A DNA stretch of 64,000 bases from Hypericum androsaemum (Eukaryota; Streptophyta; Magnoliopsida; Malpighiales; Hypericaceae): positions 5,722,516-5,786,515 of the forward strand of contig OZ023190.1 of NCBI GenBank assembly GCA_963995505.1. Direction: 5' to 3'. Positions 22,986 to 34,583 of this stretch are shown one piece after another. How positions within the stretch are numbered: position 1 is the stretch's first letter; every line of letters begins with the position of its first letter. Made by a program: the position numbers and the translations under genes. A model generated the notes under the pieces. The model saw only the letters and a program-made list of their open reading frames with translations, was not told the origin of the DNA and searched no databases.

Positions 22986-23529
22986 AGAACGTCCATAGCG
23001 GTAACTCAACCATGATGAGTGGAGATCCCACAAACTTGGTTCAATGAGAAAACTAAGTTATGGAGGGTTCAGTTTAATCACCTGGAACCTATCTCATTCT
23101 CAGAAGCTGCCCAGGTGTTAGCCTGCAGCAGTGTGGTAAGGTTAAGCATTACGCTTTTAATAATTCCTATACCTTGATTAAGGTGGAGTATGGCAGGATA
23201 CTCCTGATAGGAGATCACCTATGTAAGCGTGAAGTGAGGCCGCTTCAAATGGGAAAAACACTTATGAATCCAAGATACGGTCCATGGCCGAAAAGAACAC
23301 AACGTGAGAACCCAAATATATTAGGGTTATTATTGTGTAAATGTTATTGTCTTGGTTTACACCAAAAGCTGACGGTTCAAAACATCGCGTTCACCGAGCA
23401 GAGAGTAAATCCGATAACATATTACTAGAGAAGGTTCAAAGCCGCAAGCTACCTATCTCTATGCAATAATAACACGTCAGAACTTTCGATTAGAGTATGC
23501 ATGCATTAATCATCATTCATGTGGGGGAT
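22986..23529 (+). other. Conserved 3' noncoding region and polypurine tract of copia element 2
   Basis: About 530 bp between RNase H and the 3' LTR have no credible ORF, ending in a polypurine tract GTGGGGGAT (23521-23529). The region is colinear with 9332-9877 of element 1. Confidence 0.7.
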
Positions 23530-23736
23530 TGTTGGATTTTGAATGAAAGTTCAATGCAAGCCCAAAATGGTAAGGCCCAAAGTGGAGGCCCAAAAGGGAA
23601 ATGGAAAAGTGCAATACCACATTGGTTAGAGCAAGGAGGATTTCCTTGTTTATAAGGAACTCCACTCCTTACCTCTCAAACTTGGTTGACCACCCAAAGG
23701 CTGACCCATCGCTAGCTGCCTGCGAGGACGGTGCGA

Positions 23737-23789
<53 letters not shown>

Positions 23790-24539
23790 AAGCACATGCA
23801 CGCGCACGTGCGCATGGCGCATTGGACGCAGGTCGCAATGGGCGCTTTGTAGTGCACTTGGCACTTGGAGCTGGAGGAGCCTTAAGTATTTTGCCCGGGT
23901 CCGGAGGCAGCTGCGCAGCTACCGAAGCAACGAGGAGCTGCGAGCGCCTTCAGGTTGGCCACCGAAGAGGCACGATGGGCTGGAACATCCAGGAGACTTC
24001 CAGAAGGCCGAAGGGCTGCGAGATCCATCGCGAAGGGGCACCAGCGCAGCCTGGGCGCGCCTGGAAGGATCCAGAAGCCACCGAAGGGCCACGAGCGTAG
24101 CCTGGCGCTCCTGGAAGGATCCAGAAGCCACCGAAGGGCCACGAGCGCAGCCAGTCAGCCTGTTGGCCGAGCGGACGCGTCCCTTCGGGGTGGCTGCCTC
24201 CCTACCTCCTCCAGCCTATAAATAGGCTTGCCCCCCTGCCAGAATTCTCATCCCAGCAGCAAGTGCACCTCCTTGCATTGTTGTCTTCTCCTCTCCCCCC
24301 GTTCTTCACTTAGAAAAGAGTCCGAAAGTTCTGGGTATATAAAGGTTCGCCCGAAAGTTTCGAGATACGTGTGTAACGGTCTTGGAAATGCCCTAAACAG
24401 TCGTTGTATCTTGGGGACGATTGCCGAAGCCCGTACCGCACTGAAATATACGGGGCAATCTCGTCTTACGGAGAAAGTGTCCAACACTTGCCTCGACTAA
24501 AGTAGATCCTAATCAAGTACACCACTCCGACAAACAACA
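23530..24539 (+). repeat. 3' LTR of copia element 2
   Basis: This 1010-bp LTR is about 107 bp longer than its partner. Two changes explain most of the difference: a CGAGCA hexamer array at 23741-23788, and an extra copy of a GGAAGGATCCAGAAGCCACC segment near 24083-24132. The TATA box is at 24217-24224. Confidence 0.95.
23741..23790. repeat. CGAGCA hexanucleotide microsatellite
   Basis: About eight uninterrupted CGAGCA units lie in the U3 of the 3' LTR. The 5' LTR has none. Confidence 0.95.
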
Positions 24540-25066
24540 ATCTTGTATGATATATAATCATGTGGAGACATTCTCTTGACTACATTTTGTTAATTGTTTG
24601 TAGCCATGAGGGGACTATTCATTAACCTTATTTTTAGTAGTTCTTTCGGTTGGAACATGCACCACTTTTGCGATAGATTTAACTTTCAAATCTGTTTTCA
24701 TTTATCAAAATCACAAAAGTAAGATTTTTTTTGATAAGTTTGTGTCGAATTTCTTCTGTAACTTTAACCTCTATAAAATCCTACTATAATAAAATCATGT
24801 GAGAAACTTATGTTAGGAAATAGCTCCTGCCGATACATTTGAACACCTCGATACGACCCAACACATACCCGAAAATAAGAAAACACTGTGTCAACCGTCT
24901 AACAATCACCACAAGGCCCAGGTCTGTCAACCATTAGGATCCGGCCCATCACAATATTTTACCCCTTGCAAGCCCAACGAAAAACGGATCGTGGTTATCA
25001 TTTTGGCATTTTGCTTACTTAATTACACTTTTACCTCTGTTAATCTTGGTTCAAGTCGGGTAAAAC
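24540..25066. other. Intergenic DNA, no gene seen
   Basis: The sequence is AT-rich with scattered GGCCCA-type motifs near 24915-24955. No ORF, RNA gene or clear repeat structure is visible. Confidence 0.6.
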
Positions 25067-25431
25067 TATAGTTCTAAAAAATGCAGTCCGACTGGAGATT
25101 GTTTTTCAGTTTTTATACTTTATAACCCAAAATCTGATCTGACCGAATTTTATCCAAATAAGCAAAAATTAAAACAAAAATGTTGTATCATATGCTCGAT
25201 TTCTCTAAATCAACAAAGAAAAATGGACTTTATATGTTATACATTAGTTGATATTTATAAAATGTGGATTTTGAATCCTATATTTTGACTATTTGGTCTA
25301 CATATTATTCGAATAATAGTAAAAAATTAATAAAAAAGTCCGGGCCGACCAATGATTCGACCAATCGGACCGGACGAATCAGAGGACGGACAAAATCCGG
25401 GTCGTACTAAAATTCGTATTTTAAAACTATG
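25067..25431. mobile_element. Small hAT-like element (TATAGTT...AACTATG)
   Basis: The ends TATAGTTCTAAAAAATGCAG and the inverse of TTTTAAAACTATG pair imperfectly. The flanks GGTAAAAC (25059-25066) and GGTAACAC (25432-25439) are 8-bp duplications with one mismatch. The ends and GTCCGAC/GGACCGGAC motifs link it to 30460-30913. Confidence 0.65.
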
Positions 25432-25501
25432 GGTAACACTTTAGAGAGTGACAAAATCTTATCGGAAATTTTTTTAAAAAAATTTGACTTCATATATTTT
25501 A

Positions 25502-26109
25502 GGGTAAAATAGTGATAGGTCTCTGGATTTAAAAAAAATTGATCAATTGGGACGTCTAGTATTATTTAGTCTCTAATATTTTTTAAATCAAATTATTTAG
25601 TCCTTACATCCCAATTTCGGCCACTTTTTCGGTGAGACTCTACTAAAAATACCCCTGCTCAAAAAATTACTAAATTGCGACACATCTCTAGCATCTATCC
25701 TATGCCCAAATCTCAATCCACTGTGCTCTCTCTATGTGATCCCCAACTATGCTTACATTGATCCTTCTAAAATGAACATTCTAGCCACTGGGGACATAGT
25801 GCTCGAGCTCAAATTGTTTGTGTTTGATTCCGAGTAAAGAACATAATCGAGAGAAAGAAAAACAGAAAAAGGGAAGAACACGATTTATAAAGACATCATG
25901 AGACAATTGGTTCACAATTTATGGATGTGCGTTGTTCAATTGTAAATATTGGAAAATCTAGAATTTTTATAATTAGGGGTATTTTTAGTAGAGCCTATTT
26001 TGGATCCAGGAACTAATTAATTTAATTTATGAAATATCAGAGAAAAAAAAATTATTATCTTTATTAATCAATTTCTACAAATATCAAAAGAGCTATGACT
26101 ATTTTGTCC
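25502..26109. mobile_element. Non-autonomous Mutator-like element upstream of TAP46
   Basis: A perfect 9-bp duplication TATATTTTA flanks it (25493-25501, 26110-26118). The ends GGGTAAAATAGTGATAG and the inverse of CTATGACTATTTTGTCC are imperfect inverted repeats that extend inward for about 100 bp. It has no coding capacity. Nine-bp duplications and long terminal inverted repeats are Mutator-superfamily traits. Confidence 0.85.
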
Positions 26110-26406
26110 TATATTTTAATTAAATTAAAATAACTCTATTGATCCTAAAGAGGCGGTCGTACTTCCGTCGACAGAGAGATTACACATGTACTGGAGAAAA
26201 CGAACACCATCATCAGCGGACGACCGGGCAGAAGCAAGGGGCGACAGCTCATGCTTGGATCCTCCTTTTTTAATCCCCACACACACCCTCCTCAACTCCC
26301 TAATCGCTCTCCAGACCTAACTAACTAAACCGCCTCTTAATTAAGCGCGTAAACTAACTGCCTGCTTCGCCTTAGGGTTTTCCCCTTTCCGCTGTGGGCG
26401 TGTGAA

Positions 26407-29400
26407 ATGGGAGAAGCCACGACGACGGAGGAGATGACGCTCCCGGCGCTCTTCGATCAAGCCCGCAAGATTCATCTCGCCGCCACCGAGTCCTCCGTTG
26501 ACCAGGTTTTTTCCCCGTCTCTTTTCCTCTCTTTTATTATTATTATTTTTTTTGAATTAAAATGTTTTGGTCTATATTCCGATAGTTAATTGGAAGTTGT
26601 TGTGGATGGATGCCTACGAACAGGAAACGGCGCGTAGAGGATGCGAGGTGCTGGGGAAGTGCGAGGAGATGATAAGCAAGCTCGGCCTGTTCTCCGCTAA
26701 CGAGACCAAGGACGACATGAGCACCGCTAACCTCAAGTATATTCTGGTACTTACTCTTTCGAATCCCACGTGTTAGCTTCCGTGGTAATTTTGAGGGCTT
26801 GGACCCATCGTTTTCGTTGGACTGATGGGGAAGATTGAGCGAGCTTTGAGTATTTAGTTATTTTTGTTGATTAGTTCTGTGCATCCGTTCACGACATGGC
26901 GTGGAAGCTTGCTTATTTCGGTTTTCTGGATTGATTGGAATCTGTTTGGTTCGAGCTATAGAAATGAGATCTCCGCATCTTTTGGCTGATTAGTTTTTGG
27001 ATAGAGTAGTGGTAAATGGATCTTGCTTACTTCCAATCTTGGTTAAGCTTTGTTCTCGCGTGAGTTAGTCTGGAGTTGGTCTCAACAACTTTTGTTTTGC
27101 TCTATGGTTAATCCTTGTCTTGCATGTTGCTAGTCTGTCAGAAGTTCGGTGAAACGGTGCTAGAAAGTTTATAGGACAGTAGGACTCGGGAATTGGGATG
27201 GCAAGTAAAAGCCTGTTCCTCTTTGCGACTGCCACCCAAGTTACAAGCTATGCATGGAATTGGTTTTTTTTTGGATACTATGTAACTTTTTCATGCTTTT
27301 CTAAATACAGGTGCCATTTTTTCTTGGTGAGCTGACCGAAAAAATTGCACAGGATGATAGGATACAAGTCCTTAAATCTTCACTGGCCAAGATAAAGGTG
27401 ACGCTGTTGGCAAATGATATTTTGTTTGGAATTCTAACTTTGTAAATCGCCGTTACTGATTCGTGTTCTATTTAGTTCATATTCTGATGCTTTGATGTAA
27501 TAGTATTGACCAATTGAAGTTACTCAAAGGGGAGGTTTACTTTTATAGGAATTCCTCTCTTTTTGTGAGGCAATGGAACTAGTGCCACCAGAGGAATTAC
27601 AAGCATCCAATCAAGGAGCTTCAGGTTCCTTTGCAGATCGAAGGGCTCAGAAGGTGTGTTGTAACCCATTTACTTGATTCTTTCCTCATTTTCTCATTTA
27701 TCAAGACAAGCTTGTAGCAGTTATTGGGCCCGTCTCAATGTGTTTCTTTACCTCTGAACAGATTGCTCGATTCAAACGCCAAAAAGCTGCGGAAGCAAAG
27801 TTGCTAGAAATAAAAGAACGGACAGAACGACGAGGCCGTTCTACCAGAGCATCAGCCTTGTCAGCACCAGTTGAGGCTGGTGAGGATGATATACTGGATG
27901 ATGATGGAGAGGAAGAGCGGGAGGTTAGATATTGAAATTTTTCTTTTTTGATTGCGAAGAGTTAGTTGCCGAAATTGATTGAGCTTGTGGAAAGCGTTAG
28001 AATGTGGGCATTTTTGACAAAAGACGAGGTAGGTAGGTTATGGAGTCCAGATGCAGCTATATAGGACCTTGCATGGAACTAAGTGGGATGATGTTTCTAT
28101 AAGTTCTATGCACATGTTGAAGCTGTTTAGCTATTACATGATGGTAAATGGTCATAAGGGTTGGTCATTGGTATTGTCGTCTTCTCAGCCATTGGCTCTA
28201 TATCTCTTACCAGATTCTTGATGTCATGAATTTATGTGGACCAAGTAATCTAGTAATCTCTTTTCTGCATTAATTTTTAATTGGGCTTCATAATTTGATT
28301 GTATTTGCAGGCTTGGCTTACTACCATTTCCCTGGCTGTATGCAAGGTTAGTCATAAATGCATGCCCGTTTGATTTTCTACGAGCTCTATGCACATAATT
28401 GTTAAAATTCCCCGTTACCACCTTGTTACAGGCTATGGATCTGCTGGAAATGTTGAAAAAGGAGGAAGAGATGCTTGCAGCTGTAAAAGAAAAACAGTTA
28501 AAGGTACGATTCTTCTTCTCGTTGTGATTCTGTGCTGAACGTTTAGATGCTAGTTCTGATGAAAAATTCTTGGATGTTTCACAACTGTGGATAGATTGAA
28601 GATTAGAGTTGCAATTAAGATTCCACCATTGCTTGGTTACTAAAGCAAGGATTCCATTACCATTTTCTTAAATTAACATCAGAGATGACCTGGATTATGT
28701 CTATACTTCAGATGGAATTGGCTTGCAGTGATTTTTTTTTCTTGGCCCAAATGTTGTCATTTTTGTCAGCACTGACATATGCAGTGGCAACATTTGGGAT
28801 TGAATTGCTTCTTCTTATTTTTCCAAGCATTGTTCCAATCCCTATATTTGCCTCTTTGAACTTGTTTTGCTGAACATGTGTGTAACAGTTATCTATTCAC
28901 TTTGAACTTTCAGGAAGGGGAGGATGCATTTTCTCGGGCTGTACTTGATGAACGCGCTAAGAAAGCAGAAACTTGGCACCGTAATGGTGCCACACGAGCA
29001 CAGTACACAAAGCCAGCACAACCTATCACTTGTGCTACTTTCGCTCAAGATGTTCTGGAAGGCAGAGCCAACATTTCGCAAGCGCATGATCACAAGCACC
29101 AGCCAATGATATTTGGGCCTGCAAGTCTTGTAGGCGGAAGCCTATCAAATGAGAGAGAGAGAATGGCTGCACAGGTCTTCCAACCTAGCCACAGGTACGT
29201 TCTCTCCTATTCTGATATGCATTAATCCAGCATCTATGATAAAATGGCTATATTGACTTTTGCTTCCAGTGCACTGATTCTGTGTCACCATGATCGTTTT
29301 GATCCACGGACCAATGATATTCTGTAATATGGATTCCTTATCATAGGTTACCAACAATGAGTATAGAAGAAGCTGGGTTGAAAGAGATGGAGATAATGAA

Positions 29401-29596
29401 CAAGTGGCAAGAGAGAAATAAAGAATTTATGGAAGAAGCCAACTCCGGATGGTACAAGGACGTTGCCAAGCTCGAAATAGGCGAAGAAGATGACGAGGAC
29501 GACGATGCAGCTGTTGAGAAGGCTAGAGCATGGGACGACTGGAAGGACGATAACCCTCGTGGTGCAGGGAACAAGAAGCTCACACCTTGTGGTTGA
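26407..29596 (+). CDS. TAP46: TAP46, PP2A-associated regulatory protein (TAP42/alpha4 family)
   Basis: There are nine exons: 26407-26505, 26624-26746, 27311-27397, 27549-27653, 27762-27923, 28311-28346, 28432-28503, 28914-29194 and 29347-29596. All introns are GT-AG; the joined ORF is 404 aa, close to the known plant length of about 405. The family binds PP2A-type phosphatase catalytic subunits and acts in TOR signalling in the cytosol and nucleus. Visible features are the helical N-terminal TAP42 domain (LFDQARKIHLAATES), a basic ARFKRQKAAEAKL segment, an acidic EDDILDDDGEEERE linker, and the C-terminal PTMSIEEAGLKEMEIMNKWQERN block typical of the family. The ATG has no in-frame rival upstream and follows a CT-rich leader. 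A Mutator-like element ends about 300 bp upstream. Confidence 0.96.
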
Positions 29597-30459
29597 AGAG
29601 ATCTTATGTGTTAAACAAACGTATGGCTAATCATCGTTGATTGATGTTGTCTTATGCATAGTGGTTATTTCCCACTGCAGTTGCTTTCTTTCAGCCTTTC
29701 TATACCAACTCGTTTTTTCCTTGATCAGATGTCGCCTTGTAATAATAGTGTATGATCAGATTTTGTACTATCGGTCACCTAAAAGTATTTAGCCTTGTAA
29801 GGTGGTCCTCGATGATTCACACGGGATTCTACGTATCCCGTATCCCATGCTACTCGAGTAGAGCGTAAGCTAGTGATGTTGGCTACTAAACTTTAGAGTG
29901 CAGCACTCCATCGCTTTGCCTAGCAGCACGATTATCAATGACATGTCTCCATATCATGTTCTACAAGGTTACACTTCAATTCCTTGCAACCGTCATACAT
30001 CTGGTTGGTTCGTTTGACACTTCACCTACTTGCAAACATCTTATCCTCGTATGTTTAACTTTAATTATGCCCCTTTCGGTATGATGTACCATCAACTTAT
30101 ATCTTAATCGAAAAGGCTCCTAAGACTAATCACGACTCTCTTCGTGGTTTTCAAGATTTGACACCTCACTTTTTTGTTGTCATCTCTTAAAGCAACGCAC
30201 AAATGTCTAAGAGAAGTATCCATAATTAACATTGTAGATCATGCTCAAATACATTTGCCCCGATAAAATAAGACGTAATTTCAAGATTTAATTTTTCGCA
30301 TATGTAACGTATTGTAAACATTTATTTCTAAAAGACATTGTATCATAGATTCTCTTACTTGTTCAGACTACCAAACGTTGACTTTGGTTATCAGGTGAAG
30401 AATAGGGGAAAAAAAACGAATCACTGATTGGAGAAAAATGAGATCGTGCCTTTTAGAAC
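29597..30459. other. TAP46 3' flank, no other gene seen
   Basis: The first 200 bp probably contain the TAP46 3' UTR (T-rich, with AATAATAG near 29740). The rest has no recognisable feature. Confidence 0.6.
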
Positions 30460-30913
30460 CATGGTTTTAAAAAATGTGGTCCGATCGGTAGTCCGACCAG
30501 TTGGATCACAAATCAGGCACAAGAGCGGGTCGTTTTTAGGCTTTTGACCGGGGTCTGTACTAATCGGACTAAATCTGATCGGACCGGCCGATTTTGAGGT
30601 TCACCCTGATCGGTCAAACTCAGTTCGTACAAAAATGGGCAAAATTGGCTTTTTTTGTAGTTTTCGAGGAAAAAAGTTGATTTGACAAGTTTATAGAGTA
30701 ATAAATAAATAAATAAATAGATTTATAGAGTGGAGAGATAAAAAATTAAGTCTGCTATTTTTAAAGAAAAATAAGTATATTTTAACCCACGTATACATAT
30801 GTATATATATTATTTAAAAAATTAAAAAATAAAAATATTTTTTGTCCGACCGACCGATCCGGAAAACGGTAGAAATTTCGGGTCGTAGTTCCGGGCCGGA
30901 TTTTAAAACCATG
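30460..30913. mobile_element. Small hAT-like element (CATGGTTTTAAAA ends)
   Basis: The left end CATGGTTTTAAAA is the exact inverse of the right end TTTTAAAACCATG. The flanks TTTAGAAC (30452-30459) and CTTAGAAC (30914-30921) are 8-bp duplications with one mismatch. The interior is rich in GGTCCGATCGG-type motifs and has no ORF. A truncated relative lies at 61556-61751 in opposite orientation. Confidence 0.8.
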
Positions 30914-32146
30914 CTTAGAACATCTACTAATGAAAAGGTTTTGAAGTTAATTGGGAACCTCGCCCATTAAACATTAAAGGACTACTCAAAATCATCGCAA
31001 AAAAAGACAAAGATATAAATGAAGGCAGAGTGTAGAAGAGCATATAAAGATAATTCGGTTACCTTTTAAATGTCATACTCCGTTCGAATATCATATCATA
31101 CAAAAAAATATATTAGTCGAACTATGGTTGACCGAAGGAATAAACAATGCCACCGCGGTTCTCTACGGGTATCCCCAATTAGAAAGCATCTTCCTACCGG
31201 CTTTGGATCGAACTATTATCTGAACACCCAAGGACACATCGTGTTACGTTGGATTACTTTCCACCGTCCACCATTATCAACGTTCCTTCATCAAAAGGCT
31301 GGAAACAACCTGTACATTCTTGCAACTACCAAATGATCCCAATTTCCTAGTTTACAACAACTGGTATCCGGTTATTCACTGTGCCGGCTAATCCAAATTC
31401 GATTCGGATAGGATCCTTGAAATGTGATAAAAAAATTTCCAACAAGTATTTGCATTGGTGCGTTTTCAAAGGCTCGAACTTGAGACCTCATAGACAGGTG
31501 TTTAAGTCAATTCAGAATCAAATCAAAAGGGGCGACAACTATAGAGCTGAGGCAGATTTCAGGCTACATCTTTGTGCTCTGACTTGCTAGCTCAATGAAT
31601 CATCAGATAAACCCTCCTTCCAAATAGAATGTAATGCAGGAAAGGACGCCTGATGCAAATTGATCGAAAAATAACCCGACTAACACTACCATGTCCATAT
31701 TGCAACAACACCACAAGATGATCAAAGCCAATGAACATGCCAAAAAACAAATAATTGTGACACCAACAAGATGTACATACTGCCGGATAAAGATAGGCGA
31801 AAAGATTGATTACACGAGGAAAGACGAGAATTGCAACAGAAGACAGTACTGAATAGGAAAGTAAGGCATTGCGGGTATAATGTGTAGCTTGTAAATATGG
31901 ACAGAACAGAAACCTCTGGCAAGCATACCAATATGGCAATCCGATATGCCGGGACAATGGAGAAGCCAATCTAACGATGCTAGCAACAGAGACCAAAAAC
32001 CAAGAATCACTTAAACATGTCCCCGATGCAGAACCTGAGTTTCAACTTGAGTGGTATGGCAAGAACCAATATATACTGGCAAAAAGCACCAACAAGCATG
32101 AAACACCGAAACAGAAACACCGTCGAACAGGGAGGGCTGTGTTAGT
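30914..32146. other. Intergenic DNA and likely phytolongin 3' UTR
   Basis: No gene is recognised. About 31600-32146 is probably the 3' UTR of the minus-strand phytolongin. A B-box-like AAGTTCGAGCC on the minus strand near 31475 hints at an old SINE but is not enough to call one. Confidence 0.5.
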
Positions 32147-32941
32147 TCATCCATCAATGCACTTGAAACCTCTACAAACCCACAACCAAATACCAAACAA
32201 AACCACACAGATAACCAAGTCCAACACCAAGACAATCCAAACATGCTTCCTCCACATCTGCTTGGCCTTTTGCCTCCCGTCGCCAAAATATGCCCCAGCT
32301 CCACCTCCACTACCGGCCTTTTGCATCATAGAAACTGACAACTCCCTACTCGCAACAGCATTGCCGTTCTCCCCTCCAGTACCAAACCTCTTATCAGCGA
32401 CATCCGCGAGATCAATCCCACGGTGGTCACCATTCATCTCCCCACCACCAATACCGAAAAACCTCTTCTTCTTCTTCTTCATGGTAGCTTTACCAGGACT
32501 CGAAACCAACGGCAATGACGATGTCCTATCCCACTCCTTCTCCTCCCTAGGGAAAGAACCCCCCGATTCACCCAATCCCAACAATCCTCTAAACAAGGGA
32601 CACATTCTCCCTTGCAAACACAAATCACTCACCTCATCAACACCCTCCCCTCCACCAACCACACCCTCAAAGGCCCGCTTCACACGGTCCAGGAACCCGA
32701 GCGACTCGTCGAGGCCAAGATCCTCGTCACAAACCACGAAGTACGCGAATCGATCATCGATCAAGAAAGTGTAGGACTTTTTCCGTACCGTGTAGGAGAA
32801 ACGAGAGTGGTGAGGTGGGGTCCTCTCCACGCACCTCCTGGCCATCGATTCGATCCCCTCGGCCGCCGAGGAGTGCTCGGCCAGCACGGTGGGGCCCTTC
32901 GCCACGCAAGCGTACAGGACCAAGTTGGGGTTCCAGCCCAT
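32147..32941 (-). CDS. Phytolongin (VAMP-like longin protein)
   Basis: This single-exon ORF of 264 aa starts MGWNPNLVLYACVAKGPTVLAEHS, a longin-domain start. Residues 1-110 carry the longin fold, with RKKSYTFLIDDRFAYFVVCDEDL and FLDRVKRAF typical of plant VAMP7-like and phytolongin proteins. The middle (about 110-225) is low complexity with KKKKKRFFGIGGGE and shows no canonical SNARE heptads. The end has one membrane span (about 234-256, VWIVLVLDLVICVVLFGIWLWV), giving a tail-anchored protein. Phytolongins are plant-specific longins in which another domain replaces the SNARE motif; members localise to secretory or endosomal membranes. The start is supported by alignment of the longin N-terminus to residue 1. 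Confidence 0.9.
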   Translation of the reverse strand: MGWNPNLVLYACVAKGPTVLAEHSSAAEGIESMARRCVERTPPHHSRFSYTVRKKSYTFLIDDRFAYFVVCDEDLGLDESLGFLDRVKRAFEGVVGGGEGVDEVSDLCLQGRMCPLFRGLLGLGESGGSFPREEKEWDRTSSLPLVSSPGKATMKKKKKRFFGIGGGEMNGDHRGIDLADVADKRFGTGGENGNAVASRELSVSMMQKAGSGGGAGAYFGDGRQKAKQMWRKHVWIVLVLDLVICVVLFGIWLWVCRGFKCIDG

Positions 32942-34253
32942 CGGGGGAATATGCAGAGAGTTCCAATCTGAAATGGGTTTTGAGCAATTTTGATAAAGAT
33001 GGTGCCTTTTTGATTAACGGAATACCGGAAAGGAAAAGGAGGAGGAGATCGCCATTGTTGGACTTCTTCTTTCTTCTTTTTTTTTTGTGCGCGCTGGTTC
33101 CCTTCTCTTTCCTTTCTCTCCGGTTAATGCCTTGCGTGCAACTAACTATAAGTCCTCGCTGTTTTTTTTTCTCTCTCAAATTGTTTCACGGTTTTCTCTA
33201 TCTTCTCTATAATATTTTTTTTGTGTTTCTCTCTCTAGGGTTTGGGAATTTTGGGAGGGATTTTACACGGAAAGAAACGATTTTTTTTTTGAGTCGTGAA
33301 TCCGTGATCATGGTAATTAGACTCTTAATATGAGGTCTATCTAGATTCTGACTCGAATAGTTCAAAATTTGTTAATTTTGATCAGATTTAGATTCGAATT
33401 TTATCCAAATCCTAATATTAAAAAAAAGTGCTCATATACTACCCAGATTTTTTAATATAATAATAAAATAATATTTAAGTATATTAAATTCACGACTCTG
33501 TGATTATGTCTGTTAAATGATAATTCCTTGTGAAGTTGCATTAGTTTTTTTTTAAAGGTGGGATCATGTTCCTATATAAATACTCAAAGTAAATACATAA
33601 GTGTCGGTCATAGATAACTATCCAGCATCAAAGGAAATTCTACTAGACATCTTACTGTCTTCAGTGTCGAGATCCCCTCTTTCGAGGTTGTAGTCGTTGA
33701 CTTCAGTAAAATCTTCTGGTAGTAAAACCCAGTGAAAAAACCTGCCTCAATAGGAAAAGAGCACATCGACAAGGCCATGCCGATCCGCCTTGAAATTGCC
33801 TTAGTTATCTTTGCTCCTTGTATCCCTTTGTTGAAATATGTTAGTATTGGGTGGGGTTGTCAAAGTTTGATTTGTGACTCATGTAATCCTTTTCAATGTT
33901 AAGAGTGTATAACACTCACCATTATCACACACAAAAATTAAATTCTCATTGTGTATAATATTCAGCTTCTATACTTTGGGCCATATTCGAATGTTTCAAA
34001 TGATCTTTACCTTTTATAATCACGTTGTTCCTTTGACATGTGACTACATATTAATGTAAATTATTTTGATGATTTTGAATGAGAATGATATTTTAATTAA
34101 TAGTTAAATTCTAAAAAGGTATAATTTGTATTACTCCGAAAAAAATATCATACTATGAGTACCAAAAGTACTGGTTCCCATACATACAACACCTTAAAAG
34201 TTCGCCTAAGACTAAGCATCTTGAAACACACCTAGAAGAACACGCCTAGAGAA
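32942..34253. other. Phytolongin upstream region and intergenic DNA
   Basis: 32942-33250 is CT/GA-rich and probably holds the phytolongin leader and promoter on the minus strand. 33300-34253 is AT-rich without recognised genes. Confidence 0.5.
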
Positions 34254-34412
34254 TTACATCCCAATAGCGCCAGTCTTGATAACATAAAGTAGGTCATGCA
34301 TATCTCCGTTCCAACGAGCAATTAGATCATGCAAACAAGACCCAACCTCCTGGCATAAGACTCCTAATGCATCTTCAACATGCAGATCATTTTGCGTGAA
34401 GACATCCTCCAT
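34254..34412 (-). other. Small ORF, 52 codons, unrecognised
   Basis: The minus strand has ATG to TAA with a protein-like composition (MEDVFTQNDLHVEDALGV..., ...LIARWNGDMHDLLYVIKTG). An in-frame stop lies shortly upstream. I do not recognise a family. It could be a fragment of a retroelement or of a host exon. Confidence 0.25.
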
Positions 34413-34583
34413 ACATTATAAGAGATTCAACTTAATAAGATTTGTCTTAGAATAGACTTTCCTCAAATATTGTTTCTTGTCTTTAGTGGCGCTAGTAACT
34501 TTTCTCGTTAATTTGTCTCACTCGAGAGGAGATTCTTTGTTTAATAGATTGACCCCTGATTCATCGGTTTTTTTTCCTACATA

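Larger units (their letters stand above)
17929..24539 (+). mobile_element. Ty1/copia element 2, nearly full length, disabled
   Basis: The LTRs (17929-18831 and 23530-24539) start TGTTGG and end AACAACA. The outer flanks ATTTT (17924-17928) and ATCTT (24540-24544) differ at one base, consistent with a mutated 5-bp target duplication. Inside are a primer site, gag with a zinc knuckle, protease, integrase, RT, RNase H and a polypurine tract, in copia order. It is disabled by a TGA in protease, a 238-bp tandem duplication that shifts the frame, and a TAG in RT. Confidence 0.95.

Noticed and set aside
23650..23857. ORFs encoding Arg-Ala, Cys-Ser or His-Glu dipeptide runs
   Set aside because: They are translations of the CGAGCA hexamer array in the copia LTR, not genes.
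31450..31520. SINE-like B-box near AAGTTCGAGCC
   Set aside because: It is a single motif without an A-box, tail or duplication.
32612..33333. Overlapping plus-strand ORFs opposite the phytolongin
   Set aside because: They are antisense shadows of the phytolongin coding and leader sequence.
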